Below are positions 23,796 to 30,354 of a stretch of 36,219 nt of DNA, piece after piece. Made by a program: the position numbers and the translations under genes. The notes beneath the pieces were generated by a model. The model ran no database searches. It worked only from the letters and a program-made list of their open reading frames with translations, and was not told the origin of the DNA. Numbering within the stretch: position 1 is the stretch's first letter; the number at the start of each line of letters is the position of its first letter. The stretch covers positions 1 through 36,219 of the forward strand of contig JACIYI010000022.1 in NCBI GenBank assembly GCA_014360005.1, written 5' to 3'. This DNA comes from Candidatus Aminicenantota bacterium. Lineage in GTDB: Bacteria > Acidobacteriota > Aminicenantia > Aminicenantales > Saccharicenantaceae.

Positions 23796-23817
23796 AATAT
23801 TCAGAATATTCTAAGTT
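23789..23817. promoter_or_regulatory. Operator-like palindrome 2 (perfect 13-bp arms)
   Basis: AACTTAGAATATT, three central bases, then AATATTCTAAGTT: a perfect 29-bp inverted repeat with the same TATTC-N-GAATA core as palindrome 1. It lies about 145 bp upstream of early promoter 2. No transcription signal of its own was seen. Confidence 0.7.
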
Positions 23818-23920
23818 CCATACTTCACCTTATCGCATACAATTCAAAGTATATACAACGCTGCAAGCATTAAAAGGATATGGCCGCGACGCACGACACA
23901 GAAAGAACCGCGGCAAAATT

Positions 23921-23945
23921 GTAAAACAATTTAGAATATTTAGAC
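23921..23945. promoter_or_regulatory. Operator-like half site 3 upstream of early promoter 2
   Basis: TTAGAATATTTAGAC (23931-23945) matches the right half of palindrome 1. The left half is degenerate. It is followed by CTTTACCATTAGGG and then the -35. This is the same arrangement as before early promoter 1. Confidence 0.55.
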
Positions 23946-23959
23946 TTTACCATTAGGGC

Positions 23960-23987
23960 TTGACAGAATTTTTTGATGTGCTATGAT
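23960..23987 (+). promoter_or_regulatory. Early promoter 2
   Basis: TTGACA (23960-23965), 16-base spacer, TATGAT (23982-23987). The leader carries a boxA-like CACCTTGACAATTAAATA at 24010-24027. It likely drives the long early operon to about 34.0 kb. Confidence 0.75.
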
Positions 23988-24084
23988 GGGCTTGTAACAC
24001 AGAAACGGCACCTTGACAATTAAATATCGTGAAATGAGATGCGAGGGTAGGAACCTCGTGCCATTACAAAAAGGGGGCGATGAC

Positions 24085-24237
24085 ATGTTTTGGGGGACTA
24101 GGTTTTTTCGTGCCCGATACAATGATGCAAGGGGCACAAATAACCTCTATAAAGCATTTGAAGAATACTTAGATATGGAGGAGGAGGGTTTAGGAAATGA
24201 GAACGAAGCACATGAAGAGGGAGAAGCTAGAGATTAG
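24085..24237 (+). CDS. Small hypothetical early protein
   Basis: The 50-aa protein starts with the ATG at 24085, with AAGGGGGCGA upstream. The longer frame from 24013 lacks a ribosome site. The N-terminus is aromatic and basic (F-W-G-T-R-F-F-R-A-R-Y), the C-terminus very acidic (E-N-E-A-H-E-E-G-E-A-R-D). No family recognised. The next gene starts inside it. Confidence 0.6.
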   Translation: MFWGTRFFRARYNDARGTNNLYKAFEEYLDMEEEGLGNENEAHEEGEARD

Positions 24238-24412
24238 CCCAAACGATTTTGACCACATATGGCGGTCAAAAAGCCCGATTTGCTTTGACTTTAAAAAGTC
24301 AAAGACAAGACGGCTAAAGTGGAATGTATACAAGGATGGAGAGGAGTTTCTTTTGCTTGTCAAATATATTCATCAAGGCAAGCAAAAGAAACTAGCTTAT
24401 ATTATCTTTTAA
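24197..24412 (+). CDS. Small basic hypothetical protein
   Basis: The 71-aa basic protein has GAGGAGGG upstream of its ATG and overlaps the previous gene by 41 bp in another frame. Its composition (K/R-rich, with I-W-R-S-K-S-P-I-C-F-D-F and L-L-L-V-K-Y-I-H) suggests a small folded beta-rich protein. No family recognised. Confidence 0.65.
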   Translation: MRTKHMKREKLEISPNDFDHIWRSKSPICFDFKKSKTRRLKWNVYKDGEEFLLLVKYIHQGKQKKLAYIIF

Positions 24413-24425
24413 GGGGGGAGAAAAA

Positions 24426-24551
24426 ATGAAACCCATAACTAAGCAGGAGAGGTGGCTTTACACAGCCACCTCTTCAAAAAGTCGTAAAAAGGTTAAACGC
24501 CTAACCAGCAAGGCTAGGCGCAGAAAACTAAAGGAGGGGATAATATGGTAA
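24426..24551 (+). CDS. Tiny very basic protein
   Basis: The 41-aa frame has a strong ribosome site (AAGGGGGGAG) and overlaps the next start (TGGTAATGG), so it looks translated. About a third of residues are K or R (S-R-K-K-V-K-R-L and K-A-R-R-R-K-L-K). It could bind nucleic acid. Inside it is a near-perfect 10-bp stem (AGAGGTGGCT with AGCCACCTCT, 24448-24473), which may be an RNA element rather than a coding constraint. Confidence 0.5.
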   Translation: MKPITKQERWLYTATSSKSRKKVKRLTSKARRRKLKEGIIW

Positions 24552-24766
24552 TGGTGTTCAACGTCAGTGAAGCTGCACAGTGGGCAATTGACGGCTACTT
24601 TGAAAAACTGACCCCCAACCAAGTGTGCCGTCATTGCCAGCATTACGACAGGTGCAAGGACGACCCCGAAGAGTGCAATCACTACTACGAATACTTGAAC
24701 GATATCGACGACGCCTTGCACCAAATGTTTGCCGAACTCGAGGACGAGTTTAAATTATGGGATTAA
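24545..24766 (+). CDS. Small cysteine-rich protein, probable zinc binder
   Basis: The 73-aa acidic protein contains C28-x2-C31-x5-C37-x6-C44, with histidines close by (C-R-H-C-Q-H-Y). This looks like a zinc knuckle. The C-terminal half is a charged helix. AGGAGGGG precedes the first ATG; a second ATG two codons later is possible. No named family. Confidence 0.7.
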   Translation: MVMVFNVSEAAQWAIDGYFEKLTPNQVCRHCQHYDRCKDDPEECNHYYEYLNDIDDALHQMFAELEDEFKLWD

Positions 24767-24778
24767 GGAGGGGCTAAT

Positions 24779-25273
24779 ATGATTAAAAATGCATTATATA
24801 AAGAGTACCCATTTCTGGGTACCATTGCAAGTATAATAAGGGCAAGGCAAGTAAGGTTTGATTATTATAACCTACAACCCTACGACCTGTCAATGACTGT
24901 TAGAGACAATGAAGAGTGGTACCTCATCTCTACACAAAACATAGAGGTGATAGACGACGAGGGCGAGGACGAGGTCCCCGTAATAGAGTGGAAGGACACC
25001 CTAACAATTCCTATTCCCGCATGGGAGGGGGATTGTTTAGGTGACTGCCTTTTGGAGATGGGAGCACCACTTGACAAAGCCCGCTACCTTGTGCGCATTG
25101 AGGACTTCACGAAATCTAGCGTCTCTATAACTGTATACGGAACAACAGACATGCTTAAGGTTATGGACGACGCAATAGACAGTGAAGTCCAGGAGCTGAG
25201 AATGAAGCAGGAAGCAGAGGAGGAGTGGGTATGCAATGCCCACATGATAAAGCCAGAAGCATGTGATGATTAA
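24779..25273 (+). CDS. Hypothetical protein, paralogue A of tandem pair
   Basis: The 164-aa protein begins M-I-K-N-A-L-Y-K-E-Y-P-F-L and resembles the next gene over its length: same start, R-A-R-x at about 22, then E-E-W-x-x-x-S-T, and a late I-T-V-Y-x-x-x-D-M-L. The C-terminus is acidic and helical, with two cysteines near the end. AAGGAGGGG is upstream. The function of the pair is unknown; the position just before the nuclease/ERF genes suggests early or recombination-linked expression. Confidence 0.72.
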   Translation: MIKNALYKEYPFLGTIASIIRARQVRFDYYNLQPYDLSMTVRDNEEWYLISTQNIEVIDDEGEDEVPVIEWKDTLTIPIPAWEGDCLGDCLLEMGAPLDKARYLVRIEDFTKSSVSITVYGTTDMLKVMDDAIDSEVQELRMKQEAEEEWVCNAHMIKPEACDD

Positions 25274-25288
25274 AGGAGGAGATAAAAA

Positions 25289-25720
25289 ATGATTAAAAAA
25301 GCATTGCTACTTGAGTTTCCTTGGTTGAGGCAAATCAATACAGTAAAGAGAGCAAGGGCGATTTCTGTGGATATATGTAAGCTAACTAAAGGGGTTTTGA
25401 TGCATGAGGTTAAATACAAAGAAGAATGGTTTGCCGTTAGCACTAGTGGCTATGTAGCTCTTCCTCTTGGTATATTTGATGGAGATATTGTGCTTGATGG
25501 TATCTTTGATGCAATAGACAACGATGACCTTTTCAACCTAGAGCAAGTGGGCATGTTGGTATGCGTAGCTGATTATGCACACCCCGAAATACACCTCACT
25601 ATATACCAAGCCGAGGATATATTACCAGACATGGTGAGAGATATTTTAAAGGAGGAAAGAGCCAAGATAAAGGGAAAATTAGAGGAGGCATCACATAATG
25701 AGAGTAATCAGAGCAAGTAA
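25289..25720 (+). CDS. Hypothetical protein, paralogue B of tandem pair
   Basis: At 143 aa it begins M-I-K-K-A-L-L-L-E-F-P-W-L and shares R-A-R-A, E-E-W-F-A-V-S-T and L-T-I-Y-Q-A-E-D-I-L with the gene before it. AAAGGAGGAG precedes the ATG. Its end overlaps the nuclease gene by 23 bp, so the two are coupled. The pair looks like an old tandem duplication that has diverged. Confidence 0.72.
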   Translation: MIKKALLLEFPWLRQINTVKRARAISVDICKLTKGVLMHEVKYKEEWFAVSTSGYVALPLGIFDGDIVLDGIFDAIDNDDLFNLEQVGMLVCVADYAHPEIHLTIYQAEDILPDMVRDILKEERAKIKGKLEEASHNESNQSK

Positions 25721-26387
25721 AATAGGGTTCCCGTGCATAAGGAATATATGGCTAAGCACCATGGGGCTCGAGGAAACTTTTGACAAAAAGACCTTGAGGA
25801 TTTTTGACCTAGGAAACCTGGTTGAGCAAGTAGCGGTCAAGTGGCTACGTGAGGACGGCTGGGACGTTTACTGGAACGAAGGTTCCCAAGATGCCGAGTG
25901 GGAGCTCAATGTGCCCCTACAGGGTGGGGAGTTGCGAGGACACCCTGACTGTATAATCGAAAAAGACGGACAGCGCATACTAGCTGACATTAAGAGTATG
26001 AACAGTCGGGCATACAAACATTGGCTAGACGGCGGAACCATCGATAACAAGCTGAGTTATTTTATTCAAGTCAATGTGTACGCCTACGCAATAAACCGCC
26101 AGACATCAACCGGGCCTCATGTGGATAAGGTGGCAATTGTGGGCGTCAACAAGGACACGTCAGATTATACAATAGAGGTCCTTGACATTGACGAGGAGAT
26201 TATCAAAGAAACCCTCAACAAGGCACAGTTTATTTTAAACGCTCCAACAATGCCGCCAAAAATAGGGTGGGCGTTCAATCACCTGGGCGTTTCAAACGAG
26301 GTGCCTAGCTGGTGTTGCTCATATTGCAGCTACAAGAGGCTAGGAATATGTGATGGCGTAAAGAAAGGAGATGAAAACAATGACTAA
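25698..26387 (+). CDS. Cas4/RecB-like PD-(D/E)XK exonuclease with Fe-S cysteines
   Basis: This 229-aa protein has the PD-(D/E)XK core: G39-x3-E43, G-H-P-D (D84) and A-D-I-K (D97, K99), then a Q-V-N-V-Y-A-Y-A helix. One cysteine near the N-terminus (F-P-C13) and a C-terminal cluster within residues about 205-218 (W-C-C-S-Y-C-S-Y-K-R-L-G-I-C) match the 4Fe-4S layout of Cas4 and AddB-type nucleases. It likely resects DNA ends to make single strands for the annealing protein encoded next. GAGGAGG precedes the ATG; the end overlaps the ERF start by 8 bp. Confidence 0.85.
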   Translation: MRVIRASKIGFPCIRNIWLSTMGLEETFDKKTLRIFDLGNLVEQVAVKWLREDGWDVYWNEGSQDAEWELNVPLQGGELRGHPDCIIEKDGQRILADIKSMNSRAYKHWLDGGTIDNKLSYFIQVNVYAYAINRQTSTGPHVDKVAIVGVNKDTSDYTIEVLDIDEEIIKETLNKAQFILNAPTMPPKIGWAFNHLGVSNEVPSWCCSYCSYKRLGICDGVKKGDENND

Positions 26388-27180
26388 AAAGAAAGAGGAC
26401 ATCATAGAGGCGCAGGTAGTAGAGGAGACCGAAAGCAAGGCTTTGGCAGTTAAGGCAACACCGCCAGACCTTGCAATCAAACCACTGCTAGAAGTTGCCT
26501 TATCTCGGGAGAACTCCATAGAGGCAGTTAACTCCCTGTTGGAAATGAGGCGACAACTCAAAAACGAGTGGGCAAGGGAGGAATACTACAAAGCTCTCTC
26601 AGAGCTTCAAACAGAGATGCCGCCAATTCCCAAGGATAAGGTGGTGAAAAACAGGGACGGCTCCGTGCGGTACAGCTACGCTAGCCTGGACACCATACTG
26701 GAAACCCTTAAACCAATGTTAAAAAAGTATGGATTTTCGGTTAGATACGAGACAGAGCAAAGGGACGCAAACACCATCGAGGTTTCCTGTGTGGTGACAC
26801 ACCAAGCGGGACACTCTGAAAGGGTGAAATTCTCTGCACCTATAGGTCGCTCTGGGCACATGTTGCCCATACAGGAGTACGGAGCAGCCCTTACATACGC
26901 AAAACGATACACACTATGTATGGCTTTTGGCCTCAACACTGATGAGGACACAGACGCCATACAAGACGTTGGAGATGAAGTTCAGATTAAAACCGTCAAC
27001 ACAGAGCGGTTAAAGAAGATATGGGCTAGATACCTCGATGTGTGCGACAACGTACCTGCTCATGCGAAAAACGCTATACGAAAGATTGTTGGAGACACGC
27101 CAAAAGAGCAATGGACGCAAGAGCAATTAGAGGCGTTAGAGCAAGACATAGAGCGCAGGAGACAGGAAAAACAAGGGTAG
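26380..27180 (+). CDS. erf: ERF-family single-strand annealing protein
   Basis: The 266-aa protein matches the ERF superfamily: a predicted core with Y-S-Y-A-S-L-D-T-I-L, then L-K-K-Y-G-F-S-V, then P-I-G-R-S-G-H-M and the diagnostic Q-E-Y-G-A-A-L-T-Y-A-K-R-Y-T-L. It anneals complementary single strands and, together with the upstream exonuclease, forms a phage recombination pair that can also circularise or replicate ends. I chose ATG 26380 since AAAGGAG lies nine bases upstream; the ATG at 26371 is too close to that site. The C-terminal part is charged and helical. Confidence 0.9.
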   Translation: MTKKKEDIIEAQVVEETESKALAVKATPPDLAIKPLLEVALSRENSIEAVNSLLEMRRQLKNEWAREEYYKALSELQTEMPPIPKDKVVKNRDGSVRYSYASLDTILETLKPMLKKYGFSVRYETEQRDANTIEVSCVVTHQAGHSERVKFSAPIGRSGHMLPIQEYGAALTYAKRYTLCMAFGLNTDEDTDAIQDVGDEVQIKTVNTERLKKIWARYLDVCDNVPAHAKNAIRKIVGDTPKEQWTQEQLEALEQDIERRRQEKQG

Positions 27181-27195
27181 GCGGGGCAACCCGCC
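27180..27195 (+). other. GCAA-capped hairpin overlapping the erf stop
   Basis: GGCGGG-GCAA-CCCGCC begins with the last base of the TAG stop. It is identical to the hairpin at 23730-23745 but lacks the T-run, and the next gene starts 21 bp later. This suggests an mRNA-stability or attenuation element. Confidence 0.55.
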
Positions 27196-27216
27196 ACCCT
27201 TTAAGGTGGTGGTGAA

Positions 27217-28122
27217 ATGGACGTAATATCCCTTTCCAGAGAGTTTCTTGAGAGTGACGTGTGGAAATCCTTGTCTGCGGAACATAAAGTTGTCTTGATT
27301 ACACTAATCGCAATGGCTCCAGGTTATGATGCCGAATTCAAGACGTCCTTGAGAAAAATACAAGAACATTCTGGGGTTTCTTTGCAAAATGTTAGAACGG
27401 CTATCAAGAGACTAGAAAAAACAAAAGTGCTAACACACCATCTAACACACCAAGGAAGCCTCTTTATGTTAGCTGGTTGGCTGGATTGCAAATATCACAT
27501 TGGCAGACCTAACACACCACCTAACACACCCCTAACACACCACCTAACACACCCTTTAACACACCAAAGGAAGCACGTAAACGTAGATGAAGACTTAATC
27601 TACACGCTTTCACAAGATAAAGCTAACACACCATCTAACACACCATCTAACACACCCACAAAAGAAAAAGAAGAAAAAGAAAAAGAAAGAACCAAAGAAA
27701 AAGAAAAAGAAGAAAAAGAAAAATATATATACTACTCTCGTCAAAATTCCGACGAGAGTTTGCCGTCCAACGATGTTGAACGGCTAGAGCAGCCCGCTAA
27801 TAGGGTCCCTGTAAAGGAAATAATCCAAGCCTGGAATGAAGTTTTTGCTCGGACGCCTGTTCCGAAAGTGAGAGAAATCACGAAAGCTAGGGCTACATGG
27901 ATTAAGCGAGAATGGAACAAACAGCGTGATGGATTGAGCACCGCAGAGGACTTTAGGGCGTTGTTCGAGTATATTAGGGACGACTGCACATTCATAATGA
28001 GGTCGTTTGACGAAGGTCGCAATTGGTTCTCCTTCAATTGGCTCTTCAAGTGGGAGAACAACTTTACAAAGGTCCTCGAGGGCACATACGAACAGCGCAA
28101 GAAATCCTATCGTGGGCTTTAG
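27217..28122 (+). CDS. Replication initiator-like protein with internal iterons
   Basis: The 301-aa protein opens with a winged-helix-like domain (about 1-90: L-S-R-E-F-L-E-S-D-V-W and K-I-Q-E-H-S-G-V-S-L-Q-N-V-R-T-A-I-K-R-L-E). Many phage replisome organisers start the same way. A T/H/P/N-rich linker encoded by DNA repeats follows, then a long K/E run (about 148-172). The last 100 residues form a DnaD-like or O-like C-domain, with I-I-Q-A-W-N-E-V-F near the start and S-F-D-E-G-R-N-W-F-S-F-N-W-L-F near the end. It likely binds the iterons in its own gene and recruits host replication proteins. GGTGGTG precedes the ATG. Confidence 0.78.
   Translation: MDVISLSREFLESDVWKSLSAEHKVVLITLIAMAPGYDAEFKTSLRKIQEHSGVSLQNVRTAIKRLEKTKVLTHHLTHQGSLFMLAGWLDCKYHIGRPNTPPNTPLTHHLTHPLTHQRKHVNVDEDLIYTLSQDKANTPSNTPSNTPTKEKEEKEKERTKEKEKEEKEKYIYYSRQNSDESLPSNDVERLEQPANRVPVKEIIQAWNEVFARTPVPKVREITKARATWIKREWNKQRDGLSTAEDFRALFEYIRDDCTFIMRSFDEGRNWFSFNWLFKWENNFTKVLEGTYEQRKKSYRGL
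27431..27657 (+). repeat. Ten TAACACACC iterons inside the initiator gene
   Basis: Copies of TAACACACC(A/C) begin at 27431, 27443, 27510, 27522, 27533, 27545, 27557, 27624, 27636 and 27648, in three clusters with 11-12 bp spacing. Some copies are read as L-T-H-x and others as N-T-P-x. So the DNA word is kept while the reading frame changes, pointing to DNA-level function. An A-rich purine tract (27658-27725) follows, as in lambdoid origins. This may be the true phage origin. Confidence 0.8.
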
Positions 28123-28261
28123 TGTGTACAACTCAACAATAGAGGGGTCTATTTTAAACAAAACCACACAACCCTATGCAAACCACCTTTAAACAAAAGA
28201 TGACCCCCTAGCGTTTAAATTTATAGCCTTAAATGGAAAATCATAAGGGGGGGAAATGTGC

Positions 28262-28792
28262 ATGAAGAGATATAGAGATTTGACCGAGGAAGAAAAAGAT
28301 AAAATTGTGGAGGAATACTTAGGCGGTAAGACACAGAAGGAGATAAGAGAGGAGTTTAATATATCTAAGTGCACCTTGCAACTAGTATTACGGGCAAGGG
28401 GAGCAAGGAAAGTTGAAGTAAAGGGCAAGCTGACGCACGAGGAGGAAATGCTAATAGCAAAACTCCATCGAGAGGGGAAGACAAGGCAAGAAATAGCAGA
28501 CATTCTAGGGCGTTCTGTATACTCGGTAAATAAACGCATCCCGGGAGGAAAAGTCTGCTCTATCGAAAAGCAGAGCCTTGGGAATTTGGGCATAAGCCCA
28601 GTCCCATTTGAATTCAGAGAGGGGGAGATAATCACACTTTTGGGATATGATGAGGATATGCAAGTAAAATTGAGATACTTGGGGAAAACGGGGAATAATC
28701 ACGTTTTTCAGTCTGTGCGTGGCAAATGGAAGGTGTGTTATACTGATAAGCAATTACTAGATTTGAGATTTACAAGGGAGGGTAAAAAATGA
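28262..28792 (+). CDS. Double HTH DNA-binding protein
   Basis: From the ATG at 28262 (GGGGGGG about nine bases upstream) the protein is 176 aa. Two homeodomain-like HTH units are visible: E-E-Y-L-G-G-K-T-Q-K-E-I-R-E-E-F-N at about 16-32 and L-H-R-E-G-K-T-R-Q-E-I-A-D-I-L-G-R at about 68-84. The C-terminal domain contains V-F-Q-S-V-R-G-K-W-K-V-x-x-T-D, matching the end of the 33378 gene product. It may be a phage transcription regulator; the shared early operators are candidate targets. That link is inference. Confidence 0.75.
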   Translation: MKRYRDLTEEEKDKIVEEYLGGKTQKEIREEFNISKCTLQLVLRARGARKVEVKGKLTHEEEMLIAKLHREGKTRQEIADILGRSVYSVNKRIPGGKVCSIEKQSLGNLGISPVPFEFREGEIITLLGYDEDMQVKLRYLGKTGNNHVFQSVRGKWKVCYTDKQLLDLRFTREGKK

Positions 28793-29160
28793 GCTCAAAT
28801 TCAACGATGGTTTATTTGTCAATCCCATATTCAGGGATGGAGTACAAGTCGTTTAGGGTGGCTACTGCGGTAGCTGGTAAGTTGATGGAGGAGGGTAACA
28901 TTGTTGTGTGCCCTGTAATTCAGGGGCACGTGCTCAAGAACAATGGCTTTGATTGCGAGGACATTTTAGAGCACGACATAGAGCTACTCAAGAGGTGCGA
29001 TGTGGTAATGGTTGTATGCCTAGATGGCTGGCTTTCGTCGGCTGGCGTCAAGGCTGAGCTTGAGGTTGCCGACGAGTTCGCTTTGCCAGTTATATACCTA
29101 GACCCGTATTTGTTTGTTAGCAAGGAAGAGGTAAAGGAGTGGGGCAAATATGATAGCTAA
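28789..29160 (+). CDS. DUF1937 / nucleoside deoxyribosyltransferase-like protein
   Basis: The 123-aa protein starts V-Y-L-S-I-P-Y-S-G near residue 8, followed by R-V-A-T-A-V-A-G-K-L-M and P-V-I-Q-G-H. It has a strand-helix core ending with D-I-E-L-L-K-R-C-D-V-V-M-V-V, then L-D-G-W-L-S-S-A-G-V-K-A-E-L-E-V-A and P-V-I-Y-L-D. This matches DUF1937, related to nucleoside 2-deoxyribosyltransferases. The usual catalytic-type E in V-K-A-E is present. It may act in nucleotide salvage or degradation, in line with thyX in the same genome. It overlaps the previous stop by 4 bp (ATGA). Confidence 0.8.
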   Translation: MSSNSTMVYLSIPYSGMEYKSFRVATAVAGKLMEEGNIVVCPVIQGHVLKNNGFDCEDILEHDIELLKRCDVVMVVCLDGWLSSAGVKAELEVADEFALPVIYLDPYLFVSKEEVKEWGKYDS

Positions 29161-29431
29161 GCCAAATTTAATAGACGTATGCCGTCTCCGAGGAATGGCA
29201 AGAATGATACAGACTTGCGAAGAAATGAGGCTAAAGGGCATACAAGAGGAACACATTAAAGGGTGGTTAAAAGTACTGGACGTAGAAGAATTTGCCCAAC
29301 AAATAGATTACCTAGAGGACTTATGGATAGGTTTCTCTAAAAGGGAGTGGGAGGCATACATAAAGGGAATGTCTATAGGTGTAAGCCTCATGCTCTATGG
29401 GGAAGAACAAGACGGTACATGGTGGGATTAG
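29150..29431 (+). CDS. Hypothetical helical protein
   Basis: The 93-aa protein has GGAGTGGGG upstream of the ATG and overlaps the DUF1937 gene by 11 bp. It appears helical throughout, with an acidic aromatic end (Y-G-E-E-Q-D-G-T-W-W-D). No family recognised and no membrane segment. It is probably co-expressed with its neighbours. Confidence 0.65.
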   Translation: MIAKPNLIDVCRLRGMARMIQTCEEMRLKGIQEEHIKGWLKVLDVEEFAQQIDYLEDLWIGFSKREWEAYIKGMSIGVSLMLYGEEQDGTWWD

Positions 29432-29446
29432 GTGGAGGTGAACGTT

Positions 29447-29659
29447 ATGGGGAATGTGATACCATCTATGGCTATTAAAGCATACGAAAATGCGAATGGA
29501 GATTTGGCAAAAGTATATTCGGAATATATAAGGCTTTACTACGGGAGCACTGGCAGGCTTGCTCCTGGTTGTGACGCTAAAGACGTTATTAAGTTTATTA
29601 AGGAGAACGTGAACGATGTGTTGCGGGAAGTGCACGAGGAAGCGGAGGGGGAAGCATGA
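29447..29659 (+). CDS. Small hypothetical protein
   Basis: The 70-aa protein uses the ATG at 29447 with GGAGGTG seven bases upstream; the frame extends a little further with GTG, but that lies in the ribosome site. It is helical and acidic at the end (V-H-E-E-A-E-G-E-A). Its stop overlaps the next start as ATGA. No family recognised. Confidence 0.65.
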   Translation: MGNVIPSMAIKAYENANGDLAKVYSEYIRLYYGSTGRLAPGCDAKDVIKFIKENVNDVLREVHEEAEGEA

Positions 29660-30354
29660 AATATTACAAGGTTCTCGACAAGCATGGCTGCTCTTGCCAC
29701 GGCGGTGAGGCTGAGTGGTCCCTGCCGACGCGTAATGCGGACGGCACGTGGACACCGGGCGAATGGATGCCGGAGGTGGAGGGTAAACTGAAGCCGTGCC
29801 GGAACGGTTACCACGTCGTGACGCTGGAGCAACTGCCGAATTGGCTCGGTGAGCGGATTTTTGAGGTCGAGGTGGGGGATGAGATTGTACATGCGGACGA
29901 CAAGTCAGTTGTCCGGACGTGTCGGCTTATCCGTGAGTGCACAGGCTGGAATGAGCGCACGGCCCGGCTTTTTGCCTGCGACTGTGCGGAGCGGGTGTTG
30001 CCATTATACGAGGCGCGTTACGACGATGACAGACCTCGTAAGGCCATCGAGACAGCCCGGCGATACGCCGATGGGAAAGCTGATGTGGAGGAACTGGCCG
30101 CTGCACGGGCCGCCGCATGGGAGGCCGCACTGAACGCCTCACGGGACGCCTCACGGGCCGCAGCATGGGCCGCCGCATGGGCCGCCTCACTGAACGCCTC
30201 ACGGGCCGCCGCACTGAACGCCTCACGGTACGCCGCACGGGACGCCGCAGAGGCCGCCGCAGGGGACGCCGCAGGGGACGCCGCATGGGACGCTGAGCGA
30301 CAGTGGCAGGTTGAGCGGTTGAGGAAGATTTTGGAGGTGGCGAGTGATGGCTAA
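29656..30354 (+). CDS. DUF7666-like / putative immunity-type protein with alanine repeats, copy 1
   Basis: The 232-aa protein has an N-terminal domain (about 1-95) with Y-Y-K-V-L-D, G-x-W-x-P-G-E-W-M-P and N-G-Y-H-V-V. Next comes a helical part with C-A-E-R-V-L-P-L-Y-E and D-D-R-P-R-K-A-I-E-T-A-R, as in proteins annotated as putative immunity proteins. The last 90 residues are alanine-rich helical repeats (A-A-W-A-A-A-W-A-A and L-N-A-S-R). I recognise the family but its phage role is unknown. GC is well above the genome average. A second copy lies at 30769. It starts at ATGA overlapping the previous gene. Confidence 0.75.
   Translation: MKYYKVLDKHGCSCHGGEAEWSLPTRNADGTWTPGEWMPEVEGKLKPCRNGYHVVTLEQLPNWLGERIFEVEVGDEIVHADDKSVVRTCRLIRECTGWNERTARLFACDCAERVLPLYEARYDDDRPRKAIETARRYADGKADVEELAAARAAAWEAALNASRDASRAAAWAAAWAASLNASRAAALNASRYAARDAAEAAAGDAAGDAAWDAERQWQVERLRKILEVASDG

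Noticed and set aside
23654..23956. 100-aa plus-strand frame over the second terminator and palindrome
   Set aside because: It runs through a clear terminator and the perfect operator palindrome, has no ribosome site, and its residues do not look coding.
25698..26387. Cas4-like gene as part of a CRISPR system
   Set aside because: No repeat-spacer array and no other cas gene were seen. The direct neighbour is an ERF annealing protein, so a phage recombination role explains it.
27657..27725. Lysine/glutamate run in the initiator as a sign of frameshift or non-coding DNA
   Set aside because: The frame stays open and continues into a normal C-terminal domain. The A-rich purine tract is better read as an origin unwinding element within the gene.
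28123..28261. GGGGTC/GACCCC inverted repeat and two TTTAAACAAAA words between the initiator and HTH genes
   Set aside because: The arms are only six bases and more than 50 bp apart; too weak to call a regulatory structure.
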